DNA of 32,310 bases from NCBI RefSeq assembly GCF_004348455.1, contig NZ_SMKA01000072.1, forward strand, positions 1-32,310, read 5' to 3'. The translations under genes were made by a program, and so were the position numbers. Within the stretch, counting starts at the first letter, position 1. Each line of letters opens with the position of its first letter. Below the pieces are notes generated by a model. The model was not told the origin of the DNA. It was given only the letters and a program-made list of their open reading frames with translations, and did no database searches. Of the stretch, positions 6,969-14,769 are shown one piece after another. This DNA is from Kribbella albertanoniae. GTDB lineage: Bacteria > Actinomycetota > Actinomycetes > Propionibacteriales > Kribbellaceae.

Positions 6969-7559
6969 ATGAGCGAACTGCCTTCGGACTACCACCGCAA
7001 CCTCCCGTACGGCGAGCGCATGTCGGCCGCAGAGCTGATCGGTCACCCGTTCTTCCCGTTCGAGGGTGAGGTGCAGGTCGTGCCGCTGGCGGAGCCGGTG
7101 CTCCCGGAACCGCCCCGCCGCGGCGAGGAAGGCGGGGAACCGTGCGGGACCTGCGCCGTACCGGACCGGTTCGTGATCTGGCGGGACGAGCAGTGGCAGC
7201 TGAAGGCGTTCCCGGACCACGGGCTGCCTTTCGTCGCGATCCTCGAGCCGCGGGAGCACTACCGGCTCGACAATCTGCCTCCGGAGCTCACCGCGACGCT
7301 CGGAGTGATGATCCAGCGCGTGGCCGGGGCGATCGGGCGGCTTGACGCAGTTGGGCGCACACACTTCAACCGGTGGGGTGATGGGAGCGAGCACTTCCAC
7401 CTGTGGTTCATGGCCCGGCCGCTCGGGATGATGCAGTTGCGGGGCGCGATGATCGCCATCTGGGACGACATGCTGCCGAACGTCCCGTCTGAGCAGTACG
7501 CCGAAAACACCCGGCTGGTCGCCGCCGCCCTGGCTGAGGACGGCGGCGAGGCAGTCTGA
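6969..7559 (+). CDS. HIT-superfamily-like protein with incomplete histidine triad
   Basis: A 196-residue protein. The features point to a HIT/GalT-type fold: a Cys-x-x-Cys pair (EPCGTCAV) near residue 52-55, a Trp-containing strand (FVIWRDEQWQLKAF), a helix LPPELTATLGVMIQRVAGAI, and GSEHFHLWFMARP in place of the HxHxHxx triad. Only His-Phe-His remains; the third His is Phe. I therefore infer a diverged HIT-like nucleotide- or sugar-phosphate-binding protein that may not use the canonical transferase chemistry. ATG 6969 is preferred over an upstream in-frame ATG at 6939 that would overlap the divergent cupin start. No good ribosome binding site is visible, so translation may be leaderless. Confidence 0.72.
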   Translation: MSELPSDYHRNLPYGERMSAAELIGHPFFPFEGEVQVVPLAEPVLPEPPRRGEEGGEPCGTCAVPDRFVIWRDEQWQLKAFPDHGLPFVAILEPREHYRLDNLPPELTATLGVMIQRVAGAIGRLDAVGRTHFNRWGDGSEHFHLWFMARPLGMMQLRGAMIAIWDDMLPNVPSEQYAENTRLVAAALAEDGGEAV

Positions 7560-7564
7560 CCTAG

Positions 7565-8284
7565 CTAGCGGGCACCCAACTGGCGGGCGATCAGGATGTC
7601 GGTCTTGCGGACCGGCGGGCCGTCGAGGTTGTCCGGGTTGTCCTCGCTGACGACGGTGCCACCGGCGGCGACCTTGTCGAGCGTCTTCAGACCGGTGCGG
7701 TCGACGGTGCCGAAGACGGTGTAGTTGGGACGCAGCCGGGAGTCGGCGAAGACCAGAAAGAACTGGCTGCCGTTGGTGTTCGGGCCTGCGTTCGCCATGG
7801 CCAGTAGACCCCGGGCGTAGACCTTGCGGGTGCCAGTGTCGTCGCCCGGCCAGTTCGGCAGGTCAGTCGGGAGCTCGTCCTTGTAGGAGTAGCCCGGACC
7901 GCCCTCACCGGTACCACTCGGGTCCCCGCACTGCAGGACCTTGAGAGTCGGGTACAGCGTGAGCCGATGGCAGGTGGTGAAGTCGTAGAACCTGCTCTTC
8001 GCCAGGTGCAGGAAGCTCTGCACCGTGCACGGCGCCTTGGCGCGGTCCAGCGACAGCAGCATCGGCCCCTGGTTGGTGGCGACCACTACCTTCACCACGC
8101 CCTTGTCCGGCGTGTGCTGCGGATCCGGCGGCAGCGAGACCGGCCGAGCCGGCGGCTCGTCCGGAGTACTGGTGTAGCCGCACGGGCCCTTGGTACCGGT
8201 CGGTGGTGCAGCGTGCGCCGGAGTGGCAACCAGCAGAGTGGCCACCATCAGCGTCGCCCCTGCGATCCCAGCCGAAACCTTCAT
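7565..8284 (-). CDS. Secreted cyclophilin-type peptidyl-prolyl isomerase
   Basis: A 239-residue exported PPIase. Residues 1-26 are a Sec signal peptide (MKVSAGIAGATLMVATLL, ending THR-like TPAHA-AP) with an AxA cleavage site and no lipobox. The cyclophilin domain spans about 65-235: FLHLAKSRFYDFTTCHRL, GDPSGTGEGGPGYSYKDEL, GLLAMANAGPNTNGSQFFL and YTVFGTVDRTGLKTLDKVA. It differs from the classic RhG/FGG patterns at FTTCHRL. Three cysteines (CGY, APC, TCH, QCG region) could form disulfides outside the cell. ATG 8284 has GGGAGGAG five to six bases upstream. It is convergent with the HIT-like gene (5 bases between stops). Confidence 0.93.
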   Translation of the reverse strand: MKVSAGIAGATLMVATLLVATPAHAAPPTGTKGPCGYTSTPDEPPARPVSLPPDPQHTPDKGVVKVVVATNQGPMLLSLDRAKAPCTVQSFLHLAKSRFYDFTTCHRLTLYPTLKVLQCGDPSGTGEGGPGYSYKDELPTDLPNWPGDDTGTRKVYARGLLAMANAGPNTNGSQFFLVFADSRLRPNYTVFGTVDRTGLKTLDKVAAGGTVVSEDNPDNLDGPPVRKTDILIARQLGAR

Positions 8285-8409
8285 GAATCTCCTCCCACTG
8301 CCACAGTGAACAGCCGCAGGTCGCGGTCCTCCGGAAGCGTGCTGCCCACCGGCGTCCTGGTCAAGCTCCGATACCGTCAGAAGCGCCGATCAACCGAGAG
8401 GTGCACCCG

Positions 8410-9081
8410 ATGAACCCCGAGATCACAGGCAACCTCGTCACCGAGACCTTCGAGTACGACGGCGGCCGGCAGGTCACCGTGTATGTGCCACCGGATCCGC
8501 CCGAGGCCGTCGTGTACGCCGGCGACGGCCAACTGATCTCGCAGTGGGGTGGGACCCTCGAAGCAGCCGACCTACCGCCCACGATGATCGTCGGGGCCCA
8601 CCGGACGGCCGCAGAGGACGAGTGGGTTCGTATCCGCGAGTACTCGCCTGAGTTTGCTCCGGAACAGTTCGCGGCCCACGAGCGCTTCTTCGTCGACGAC
8701 GTCCGCAACTGGGTGCAGTCGCGCTTCAGCGTCGCACTGCCGGCTGAACGCACCGCGGTGTGCGGTGTGTCCGCAAGCGGAGAGCTCGCACTCACCCTGG
8801 GACTTCGGCATCCCGACATCTACGGCGTGGTCTTCTGCGCCTCGCCCGGCGGCCTCCACCCGCCTCAGGTGCTGCCGAGCCCGCTGCCGCGGACCTACCT
8901 CGTCGGCGGAACCCAGGAACCGTGGTTCCTCGAGAACGCGACCCGGTGGGCCGACGCACTACGAGCCGCCGACGCGGACGTCGTACTGACCGAGCGCCCC
9001 GGCGATCACGGCGACCCCTTCTGGCAAGCCGAGTTCCCCCTCATGGTCACCTGGGCCTTCGGTACCCGGCCACAACCCTGA
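8410..9081 (+). CDS. Alpha/beta hydrolase, enterochelin-esterase/esterase-D-like
   Basis: A 223-residue predicted esterase. The central nucleophile elbow reads CGVSASGELAL, matching the family's GxSxGG region with Ser in place of the first Gly after the nucleophile (GxSxS). Upstream blocks AVVYAGDGQLIS and MIVGAHR, with the E-Y-SPEF pattern, are typical of Fes/esterase D relatives. The C-terminal DHGDPFWQAEFPLMVTWAF supplies the likely catalytic His. ATG 8410 is preceded by GAGAGG; a GTG three codons upstream is also in frame. No signal peptide is seen, so the enzyme should be cytosolic. Substrate unknown. Confidence 0.82.
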   Translation: MNPEITGNLVTETFEYDGGRQVTVYVPPDPPEAVVYAGDGQLISQWGGTLEAADLPPTMIVGAHRTAAEDEWVRIREYSPEFAPEQFAAHERFFVDDVRNWVQSRFSVALPAERTAVCGVSASGELALTLGLRHPDIYGVVFCASPGGLHPPQVLPSPLPRTYLVGGTQEPWFLENATRWADALRAADADVVLTERPGDHGDPFWQAEFPLMVTWAFGTRPQP

Positions 9082-9120
9082 CAGGCCCCATCGCCGAAAC
9101 AACTGCACTGGAGTTCTCTC

Positions 9121-9657
9121 GTGGGTGACCGCACTCTGCTACTTGTGACCTGTGGGGCTCCGCTTGCGGCGCGGCTCGAGGATGGCGTACGAGCCGCCCG
9201 CGAGCTGGGCTGGACGCCGTACGTCATCCCTACCGACGCAGCGATGCCCTGGCTGGTGGACCTTGACCTGAATGATGTGCCGACGATCGTGGGCAACCGC
9301 AAGCCTCATGAGCCTAGGCGTACACCGACGGCGGATGCTGTGCTTGTGGTCCCCGCGACGTTCCACACCCTCAATGCTTGGGCCGGCGGGATTGCGAATT
9401 CATATCCCTTGACCACGCTCTGCGCGGCTCTCGGCTCTCGGACGCCGACTGTTGCTGTGCCGTACGCCAGCGCGGAGCTCACCAATCATCCTGCCTGGGC
9501 CGCGTCGCTTGGAGTGCTTCGCCAAGCAGGCGTGCAGATCGTCGACCCACAGAGCGGCTCGACCGAGTCGCTGGAACCAGTCGAGTCCGGAACCCGTGGA
9601 CGAATCGTCAGAGAGTTCCGTTGGGACTGGGCATTCGACCGTCTCGGGCCGCGCTGA
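9121..9657 (+). CDS. Flavoprotein (HFCD/PPC-decarboxylase-like)
   Basis: A 178-residue protein of the homo-oligomeric flavin-containing Cys decarboxylase fold. It begins with a Rossmann-like strand (TLLLVTCGAPLAARLEDGVR) and carries the family block DAVLVVPATFHTLNAWAGGIAN, equivalent to the P-x-S/T-x-NT-x-A-x(2)-G-x-A-D region, then VAVPYASAELTNHPAW in place of the PxMNxxMW signature. It likely binds FMN; substrate is unknown. GTG 9121 has GGAG at 9110-9113. It starts 39 bases after the esterase stop on the same strand, so co-transcription with it is likely. Confidence 0.8.
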   Translation: MGDRTLLLVTCGAPLAARLEDGVRAARELGWTPYVIPTDAAMPWLVDLDLNDVPTIVGNRKPHEPRRTPTADAVLVVPATFHTLNAWAGGIANSYPLTTLCAALGSRTPTVAVPYASAELTNHPAWAASLGVLRQAGVQIVDPQSGSTESLEPVESGTRGRIVREFRWDWAFDRLGPR

Positions 9658-9685
9658 CGCCTCCCTTGGGATGACGGTCCGACGT

Positions 9686-9745
9686 CGAGTGGAAGGAGAT
9701 TGCTGCCGGCAGTCGGTTACCGGCGACACGGTTCTTCCACTCGAT
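9686..9745. terminator. Inverted repeat between convergent genes, probable bidirectional terminator
   Basis: TCGAGTGGAAG (9686-9696) and CTTCCACTCGA (9735-9745) are perfect 11-bp arms. The 38-base interior contains further pairing (TGCCGGCA, and GTCG with CGAC), suggesting a branched hairpin. It lies between the stops of the flavoprotein (9657) and the Nudix gene (9780), where a two-way terminator is expected. Without a T-run the call rests on position and pairing. Confidence 0.55.
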
Positions 9746-9779
9746 CACGCACTGAGGTCCAGCAACGATCCAGATCGCT

Positions 9780-10427
9780 CTACAGGTCTTTGGCGGGCCA
9801 AGGGGAGTCGGCTGGGCGGAGGGAGTCGAAGCCGGGGCCGTTGAGGGCGGTCCAGGCGGCCAGGGCGCCCATCACGAGGATGGGGTTCTGGAGGTGGCCG
9901 GCCAGGACAGCGCCTACTACCTCGACGAGGGGTGCCCAGACGGTTTCCATGTCCGCTTCCTCGTGGAGGCGGGTGTAGGCCTCGTCGGCGGGTGACAGGT
10001 CGCGGGCCAGGAAGATGCGGATGGCCTCGGTCGTCATGCCGGGTGAGGTGAACGCGTCGACGAGGATGCGCCAGTTGGCGGCCTTGGTGCCGGTCTCCTC
10101 CCAGAGCTCACGCTCGCCGCCGAGCTGGTACTGCTCGCCCTGTACGTCGAGGAGTCCGGCCGGCGGTTCCAGGAGCCGGTAGCCGACCGGGTGCCGGTAC
10201 TGGCGCACCAGGAGCATGCGGTTCTTGTCGTCGAGCGCGACCACGCCGACCGCACCCGGGTGCACGACGATGTCGCGGACGAACGCCTCGCCGCCCGACG
10301 GTTCGATGGTGTCGCGACGGACCGAGATGACCCGGCCCGTCGAGTGCACCGTTTCCGACGACGAGACCGGCCACTTCCCCGGTACGTCGGTCAGCCCGGC
10401 ACCGAAGCGCAGTTCCGGGTGGTCCAT
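9780..10427 (-). CDS. ADP-ribose pyrophosphatase (Nudix hydrolase)
   Basis: A 215-residue Nudix hydrolase that likely splits ADP-ribose into AMP and ribose 5-phosphate. The Nudix box is EPPAGLLDVQGE followed seven residues later by RELWEETG. The one-residue longer G-to-E spacing (GLLDVxGE) is the form seen in the M. tuberculosis ADPRase Rv1700. A preceding strand VVALDDKNRMLLVRQYRHPVG is typical. ATG 10427 overlaps the pyrG stop by one base (TGATG). The pyrG-Nudix pair is conserved in Actinobacteria. Confidence 0.92.
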   Translation of the reverse strand: MDHPELRFGAGLTDVPGKWPVSSSETVHSTGRVISVRRDTIEPSGGEAFVRDIVVHPGAVGVVALDDKNRMLLVRQYRHPVGYRLLEPPAGLLDVQGEQYQLGGERELWEETGTKAANWRILVDAFTSPGMTTEAIRIFLARDLSPADEAYTRLHEEADMETVWAPLVEVVGAVLAGHLQNPILVMGALAAWTALNGPGFDSLRPADSPWPAKDL

Positions 10428-12145
10428 CAGGCCTTGACCGTCTCAGTCTTGGCCTTCGTGGCTGCCTTCTTCGGAGCAGGTTCTTCGACCGGGAGGCGGG
10501 ACTCGCGCTGGCGGACCAGGGCGGCCGCTACCAGGCCGGCGAAGAGCGGGTGCGGCTTGGTCGGGCGCGAGCGCAGCTCCGGGTGCGCCTGGGTGGCGAC
10601 GAAGTACGGGTGCTGGGCCCGGTCCAGCTCGATAAACTCCACCAGCTCGTGGTCCGGCGACAGGCCGCTGAAGACCAGGCCGGCGGCCTCGAGCTTGTCG
10701 CGGTAGGCGTTGTTCACCTCGTAGCGGTGCCGGTGCCGTTCCTGGATCGTCGAAGCGCCGTACAGGCTGCGGACGATCGAGCCGTCGGCCAGGTTCGCCG
10801 GGTAGAGACCGAGGCGCATCGTGCCGCCCATGTCCCCGCCGCCGGCGACGATGTCCTTCTGCTCCTCCATCGTCGCGATCACCGGCTGCTCGGCGTCGGG
10901 ATCGAACTCGGTCGAGTTCGCCTCCGTCAGACCGGCCAGGTCGCGAGCCACCTCGACCACCATGCACTGCAGGCCGAGACACAGACCAAGGATCGGTACG
11001 CCGTTCTCGCGGGCGAACCGGATCGCGCCGATCTTGCCCTCGATCCCGCGCACCCCGAACCCACCGGGGATGCAGATCGCGTCCACGTCACCGAGCAGCT
11101 TCGCGGCACCTTCGGGGGTGGCGCACTCGTCGGAGGCGATCCAGCGCAGGTTGACCTTGGCGTCGTTGCCGAAACCGCCGGCCCGGAGCGCCTCGGCGAC
11201 CGACAGGTACGCGTCCGGCAGGTCGACGTACTTGCCGACCAGGGCGACCGTGACCTCGTCCTTCGGGTGGTGCACGACCTTCAGCAGCTCGTCCCAGCGG
11301 GTCCAGTCGACATCACGGAACGGCAGGTTGAGCCGCCGTACGACGAAGGCGTCGAGGCCCTCGGCGTGCAGCACCTTCGGGATGTCGTAGATGCTCGGCG
11401 CGTCCGCGGCGGCCACGACGGCGTCCACGTCGACGTCGCACATCAGCGAGATCTTGCGCTTCACAGCGTCCGGGATCGGGCGGTCGGCGCGGCAGACGAT
11501 CGCATCCGGCTGGATACCGATCGAGCGCAGCGCGGCCACCGAGTGCTGGGTCGGCTTGGTCTTCAGCTCACCGGCCGGCGCCATGTAGGGCACCAGCGAG
11601 ATGTGCAGGAAGAAGACGTTGTCGCGGCCGACGTCGTGCCGGACCTGCCGCGCGGCCTCCAGGAACGGCAGCGACTCGATGTCACCGACCGTGCCGCCGA
11701 TCTCGTGCAGGACGACGTCGACGTCGGGGCCCGCCATCGCGAGCATCCGTTCCTTGATCTCGTTGGTGATGTGCGGGATCACCTGGACGGTGTCGCCCAG
11801 GTACTCACCGCGACGCTCCTTGGCGATCACGTGCTGGTAGACCTGCCCGGTCGTCACGTTCGCGACCTGCGACAGGTCGCGGTCCAGAAACCGCTCGTAG
11901 TGGCCGATGTCGAGATCGGTCTCGGCACCGTCGTTGGTGATGAACACCTCGCCGTGCTGGAAGGGGTTCATCGTGCCCGGATCGACGTTGAGATACGGAT
12001 CCAGCTTCTGCATGGTCACCCGGATGCCCCGAGCCGTCAGCAGACTGCCGAGGCTTGACGCCGTCAGCCCCTTGCCGAGACTGGAGGCCACGCCACCGGT
12101 GACGAAAACGTGCTTGGTCTGCTGCGAGCTCGAAACCCTGTCCAC
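10427..12145 (-). CDS. pyrG: CTP synthase
   Basis: Glutamine-dependent amination of UTP to CTP in the cytosol. The 572-residue protein has the synthetase domain (FVTGGVASSLGKGLTASSLG P-loop at 14-33; KLDPYLNVDPGTMNPFQHGE; ETDLDIGHYERF) and a class I glutamine amidotransferase domain with the nucleophile Cys389 (GLCLGLQCM) and the His-x-Glu pair near 530 (TQAHPELRSRP). The C-terminal 25 residues are an Ala/Lys-rich extension (PKKAATKAKTE). GTG 12145 is followed by MDRVSSSQQTKHVFVTGG; 21 bases separate it from the glycosyltransferase stop, so it belongs to the same transcript. Confidence 0.98.
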   Translation of the reverse strand: MDRVSSSQQTKHVFVTGGVASSLGKGLTASSLGSLLTARGIRVTMQKLDPYLNVDPGTMNPFQHGEVFITNDGAETDLDIGHYERFLDRDLSQVANVTTGQVYQHVIAKERRGEYLGDTVQVIPHITNEIKERMLAMAGPDVDVVLHEIGGTVGDIESLPFLEAARQVRHDVGRDNVFFLHISLVPYMAPAGELKTKPTQHSVAALRSIGIQPDAIVCRADRPIPDAVKRKISLMCDVDVDAVVAAADAPSIYDIPKVLHAEGLDAFVVRRLNLPFRDVDWTRWDELLKVVHHPKDEVTVALVGKYVDLPDAYLSVAEALRAGGFGNDAKVNLRWIASDECATPEGAAKLLGDVDAICIPGGFGVRGIEGKIGAIRFARENGVPILGLCLGLQCMVVEVARDLAGLTEANSTEFDPDAEQPVIATMEEQKDIVAGGGDMGGTMRLGLYPANLADGSIVRSLYGASTIQERHRHRYEVNNAYRDKLEAAGLVFSGLSPDHELVEFIELDRAQHPYFVATQAHPELRSRPTKPHPLFAGLVAAALVRQRESRLPVEEPAPKKAATKAKTETVKA

Positions 12146-12166
12146 GGGCCTTCAGCCTACCTGCTG

Positions 12167-13207
12167 TCAAGGGGTGGTCGCGACGAGACCCGCATAGATG
12201 TCGAGCAGATTCTTCGCGGCCCCGTCCTCGTCCGGCCACTTCGCGGCCAATTCCCGGCCACGTGTCCGCATAGCGTTCGCCGTACCGGGCTCGGCGAGGA
12301 TTGCCCGGACTCCGTCGGCCAGCCCGTCGGCGTCACCGGGGAACGCCAGTACGGCGCAGTCCTCGACCAGCTCCGGGATACCGCCGACCGCGGTCGCCAC
12401 CACCGGTACGCCGACCTGCATCGCCTCCTGGACGACCAGGGCCCGCGCCTCCCAGTGCGAGGTCAGCAGGAAGACATCGGCCGCCCCGAGCAGGTTCGCC
12501 ACGTCGCTGCGGTGTCCCAGCAACCGCACCGGCAGTTGCTCGGCGTCGATCCGGGCCTGCAGGTTGTCACGGAGCGGACCGTCACCAACCACCACAAAAA
12601 CCGCGTTCGGAGTGGACTCATGTACTCGGGCAGCTACGGACAGCAGCGTCGGGTAGTCCTTCTGCGGGGCGAGTCGGCCGACGGTAAGGACCACCGGCTG
12701 GTCGGTCAGACCCAACTCCGCGCGGAGGTCAGCCGCCGGCACGGTCGCCAGGGCCATCGTGGGCGCGGCGACGGGCGCCAGGCGGGCGTCACGCGCTCCG
12801 AGGCTCTTGGCGAGCTCCACAAGGTCGCTGGAGGCTCCCAGCGTCACGTCCGCACCCCTGGCGACCAGGCGCTGTCCCAGCCGCATCACGAGGCCCTTGG
12901 GGCCCGGAGCGATCACTGCGTTGTGCCAGGTGACGACAAGCGGCCGCAGCTTGGACCGGTCGCGCAGCGCGGTCATCCCAGCGCGGTAGCCGTGCGCGTG
13001 GATCACGTCCGAACCACGGAGTGCGGGGGCCTGGGCGACGACGGTCGCCGCACCGAAGTCGAAGTGCTCGGCAGTACCGGGCGGTGCGCAGACGACCACC
13101 TCGTGACCAGCTGCGAGGAACCGCGGTACGAGGGAGGCGACGTGCTGGCCGATCCCGCCGCGCGACTCAGCGAGCAGGAGACCCAACTTCATTGGACGCA
13201 GCTTCAT
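12167..13207 (-). CDS. GT4-family glycosyltransferase
   Basis: A 346-residue GT-B enzyme. The N-terminal domain opens KLGLLLAESRGGIGQHVASL, a usual acceptor-binding glycine loop, and DVIHAHGYRAG. The C-terminal nucleotide-sugar domain has VVLTVGRLAPQKDYPTLL and the GT4 E-x7-E motif (EARALVVQE) followed by AMQVGVPVVATAVGGIPELV. It probably transfers a nucleotide-activated sugar to a lipid-linked or envelope acceptor; the sugar is unknown. ATG 13207 overlaps the MurJ-like TGA as ATGA, so an earlier in-frame start inside that gene is rejected. The coupling ties it to the flippase and PNPT genes. Confidence 0.9.
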   Translation of the reverse strand: MKLRPMKLGLLLAESRGGIGQHVASLVPRFLAAGHEVVVCAPPGTAEHFDFGAATVVAQAPALRGSDVIHAHGYRAGMTALRDRSKLRPLVVTWHNAVIAPGPKGLVMRLGQRLVARGADVTLGASSDLVELAKSLGARDARLAPVAAPTMALATVPAADLRAELGLTDQPVVLTVGRLAPQKDYPTLLSVAARVHESTPNAVFVVVGDGPLRDNLQARIDAEQLPVRLLGHRSDVANLLGAADVFLLTSHWEARALVVQEAMQVGVPVVATAVGGIPELVEDCAVLAFPGDADGLADGVRAILAEPGTANAMRTRGRELAAKWPDEDGAAKNLLDIYAGLVATTP

Positions 13208-14769
13208 GCGACGACCTTTCGACGGAGCAACGTGCACGTGTCCGCACGATCCAGTACGACGGCAACTGCGGCGTACACGATGACGACGGCTAGGCCGGAC
13301 AGCAGCGAGAACAAGACCGCCGTACCCACTCCGGCGTCATCGGCCGGCAGAGCGACGAACCAGCCGGCAGCACCAGCCAGTACGGCGCCCACGACCGCGG
13401 CCAGCGTGGCACGGGTCAGCCCGGCCAGTGCGGCAGCCCCAGCCTCTCGGCGCAGCACCACCAGTAGCGCAACTGCTCCGACGACCATGCCGATGGACAT
13501 GGCGGCCGCTAGCGCAGGCACTACATCCCACTGCGCTGTCAGCACGACAGCCGACACAGCGACCAGCACCCACGCAGCCGACGTGACGATGGCGACCTGC
13601 CTGCCTGAGTGCCGCGCATAGAGCACCCGCCCGACATGCATCAGTACGGCGAACCCAATGGCCGCCGGGGCGAAGGCGATCAGCCCGTTGCCGAGTGAAG
13701 TCGCCTGACCTTCCCGTACGGCGCCATCGTCGTACGCGAAGATCCGTGCCACCGGTACGGCGGTTCCGACGAGTAGCGCGGCACCGGCACCGCCGGCCAG
13801 CATCACCGCGCGGGACGAAGCGGCGGCGTACAGGTCGAACTGCTCCCCTGCCTCGTACGCCGCGGCCAGGCGCGGGAACACCGCAGTGGTGATCGGTACG
13901 GCGAGGACTGCGTACGGGAGCAGGTAGACCGCGTTGGCCCACGTGTAGACAGCGATGCTGCCCGCGACACCGCGGTGATTGGCCAGGTACGTCGTGACGA
14001 CGAAGGTGAGCTGCTGAGCGATCAGCACGGCCAGCCCGGCCAGTGCGAGCTTCCGTAGTACCGGTGCGACGCCAGGGTCGAGTCTGAGCGTCAGCCTGAT
14101 CGGTAGTCGCTGGAGCAGCATCGGAATCAGCACTGTGAACGCCAGTGCAGCAACGCCGGCCGTGGTCCCCCAGGCGAGCAGATCGTTCGCGCTACCCGAT
14201 GCGCGATCCGCATCCGGAGCCATGGCTGCGAACACCAGGTACGTCCCGACAACTACCAAGCTCGAGACCAGCGGTGCCCACGCTCCGGCCCCGAACCGCT
14301 TGTGGGACTGCAAAACCGCGGTAGCGATCACCGCGAGCGCGTACCCGAACACCTGCGGGACGAAGATGACCAGCATCCGGGTAGCGGTCGCTCCTGAGCC
14401 CGCACAGTCCGCACCGGGGTCCAGGAGCGCGTCGGTGTAACTCGAAGCGAGCAGCCAGGACAGGAGGGCGAACGGCGCCAGCAACAGGAACGACCACGAC
14501 AACAGCGCCCCGATGATGCGCCCCTGCGCAGCCCGATCCCCCCGAGCCACCGGCCCAGCCAGCACCGGAATCACCGCGCCCGCGAGCGCACCACCAGCCA
14601 CGATCTCGAACAGGATGTTCGGCAGCTGATTAGCCGTTGTGTAGGCCTCAGCCAGACACCCGGCCCCAACAGTCTTCGAGAAGACAAGCCACCGCCCGAA
14701 CCCCACCACGCGGGCAAGGACGGTGACACCGGCCACCAGCAAGGCGGCCTGCGCAATGCGCGATCTCAC
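13204..14769 (-). CDS. MurJ/MviN-like lipid-linked oligosaccharide flippase
   Basis: A 521-residue protein of the MOP/MVF superfamily with about 14 membrane segments. Family hallmarks are the N-terminal LVAGVTVLARVVGFGRWLVF, the TANQLPNILFEIVAGGALAGAVIPVL block, AYTTANQ, and LPYAVLAVPITTAVFPRLAAAYEAGE. MurJ proteins carry lipid II (or related polyprenyl-linked sugars) across the membrane. Because this copy is next to a PNPT and a GT4 enzyme rather than in the murJ/mviN neighbourhood near the replication terminus or origin region, a dedicated flippase for another lipid-linked glycan is plausible. GTG 14769 (RSRIAQAALLVAG) overlaps the PNPT stop as GTGA; a GTG six codons upstream is less likely. 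Confidence 0.88.
   Translation of the reverse strand: MRSRIAQAALLVAGVTVLARVVGFGRWLVFSKTVGAGCLAEAYTTANQLPNILFEIVAGGALAGAVIPVLAGPVARGDRAAQGRIIGALLSWSFLLLAPFALLSWLLASSYTDALLDPGADCAGSGATATRMLVIFVPQVFGYALAVIATAVLQSHKRFGAGAWAPLVSSLVVVGTYLVFAAMAPDADRASGSANDLLAWGTTAGVAALAFTVLIPMLLQRLPIRLTLRLDPGVAPVLRKLALAGLAVLIAQQLTFVVTTYLANHRGVAGSIAVYTWANAVYLLPYAVLAVPITTAVFPRLAAAYEAGEQFDLYAAASSRAVMLAGGAGAALLVGTAVPVARIFAYDDGAVREGQATSLGNGLIAFAPAAIGFAVLMHVGRVLYARHSGRQVAIVTSAAWVLVAVSAVVLTAQWDVVPALAAAMSIGMVVGAVALLVVLRREAGAAALAGLTRATLAAVVGAVLAGAAGWFVALPADDAGVGTAVLFSLLSGLAVVIVYAAVAVVLDRADTCTLLRRKVVA

Noticed and set aside
10550..12058. Plus-strand 500-codon open frame opposite pyrG
   Set aside because: Antisense shadow of a certain gene; the translation is Arg/Asp/Val/Leu-rich without motifs.
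12110..13621. Plus-strand open frame opposite the GT4 and flippase genes
   Set aside because: Antisense of well-supported coupled genes; Thr/Ser/Ala-rich with no family features.
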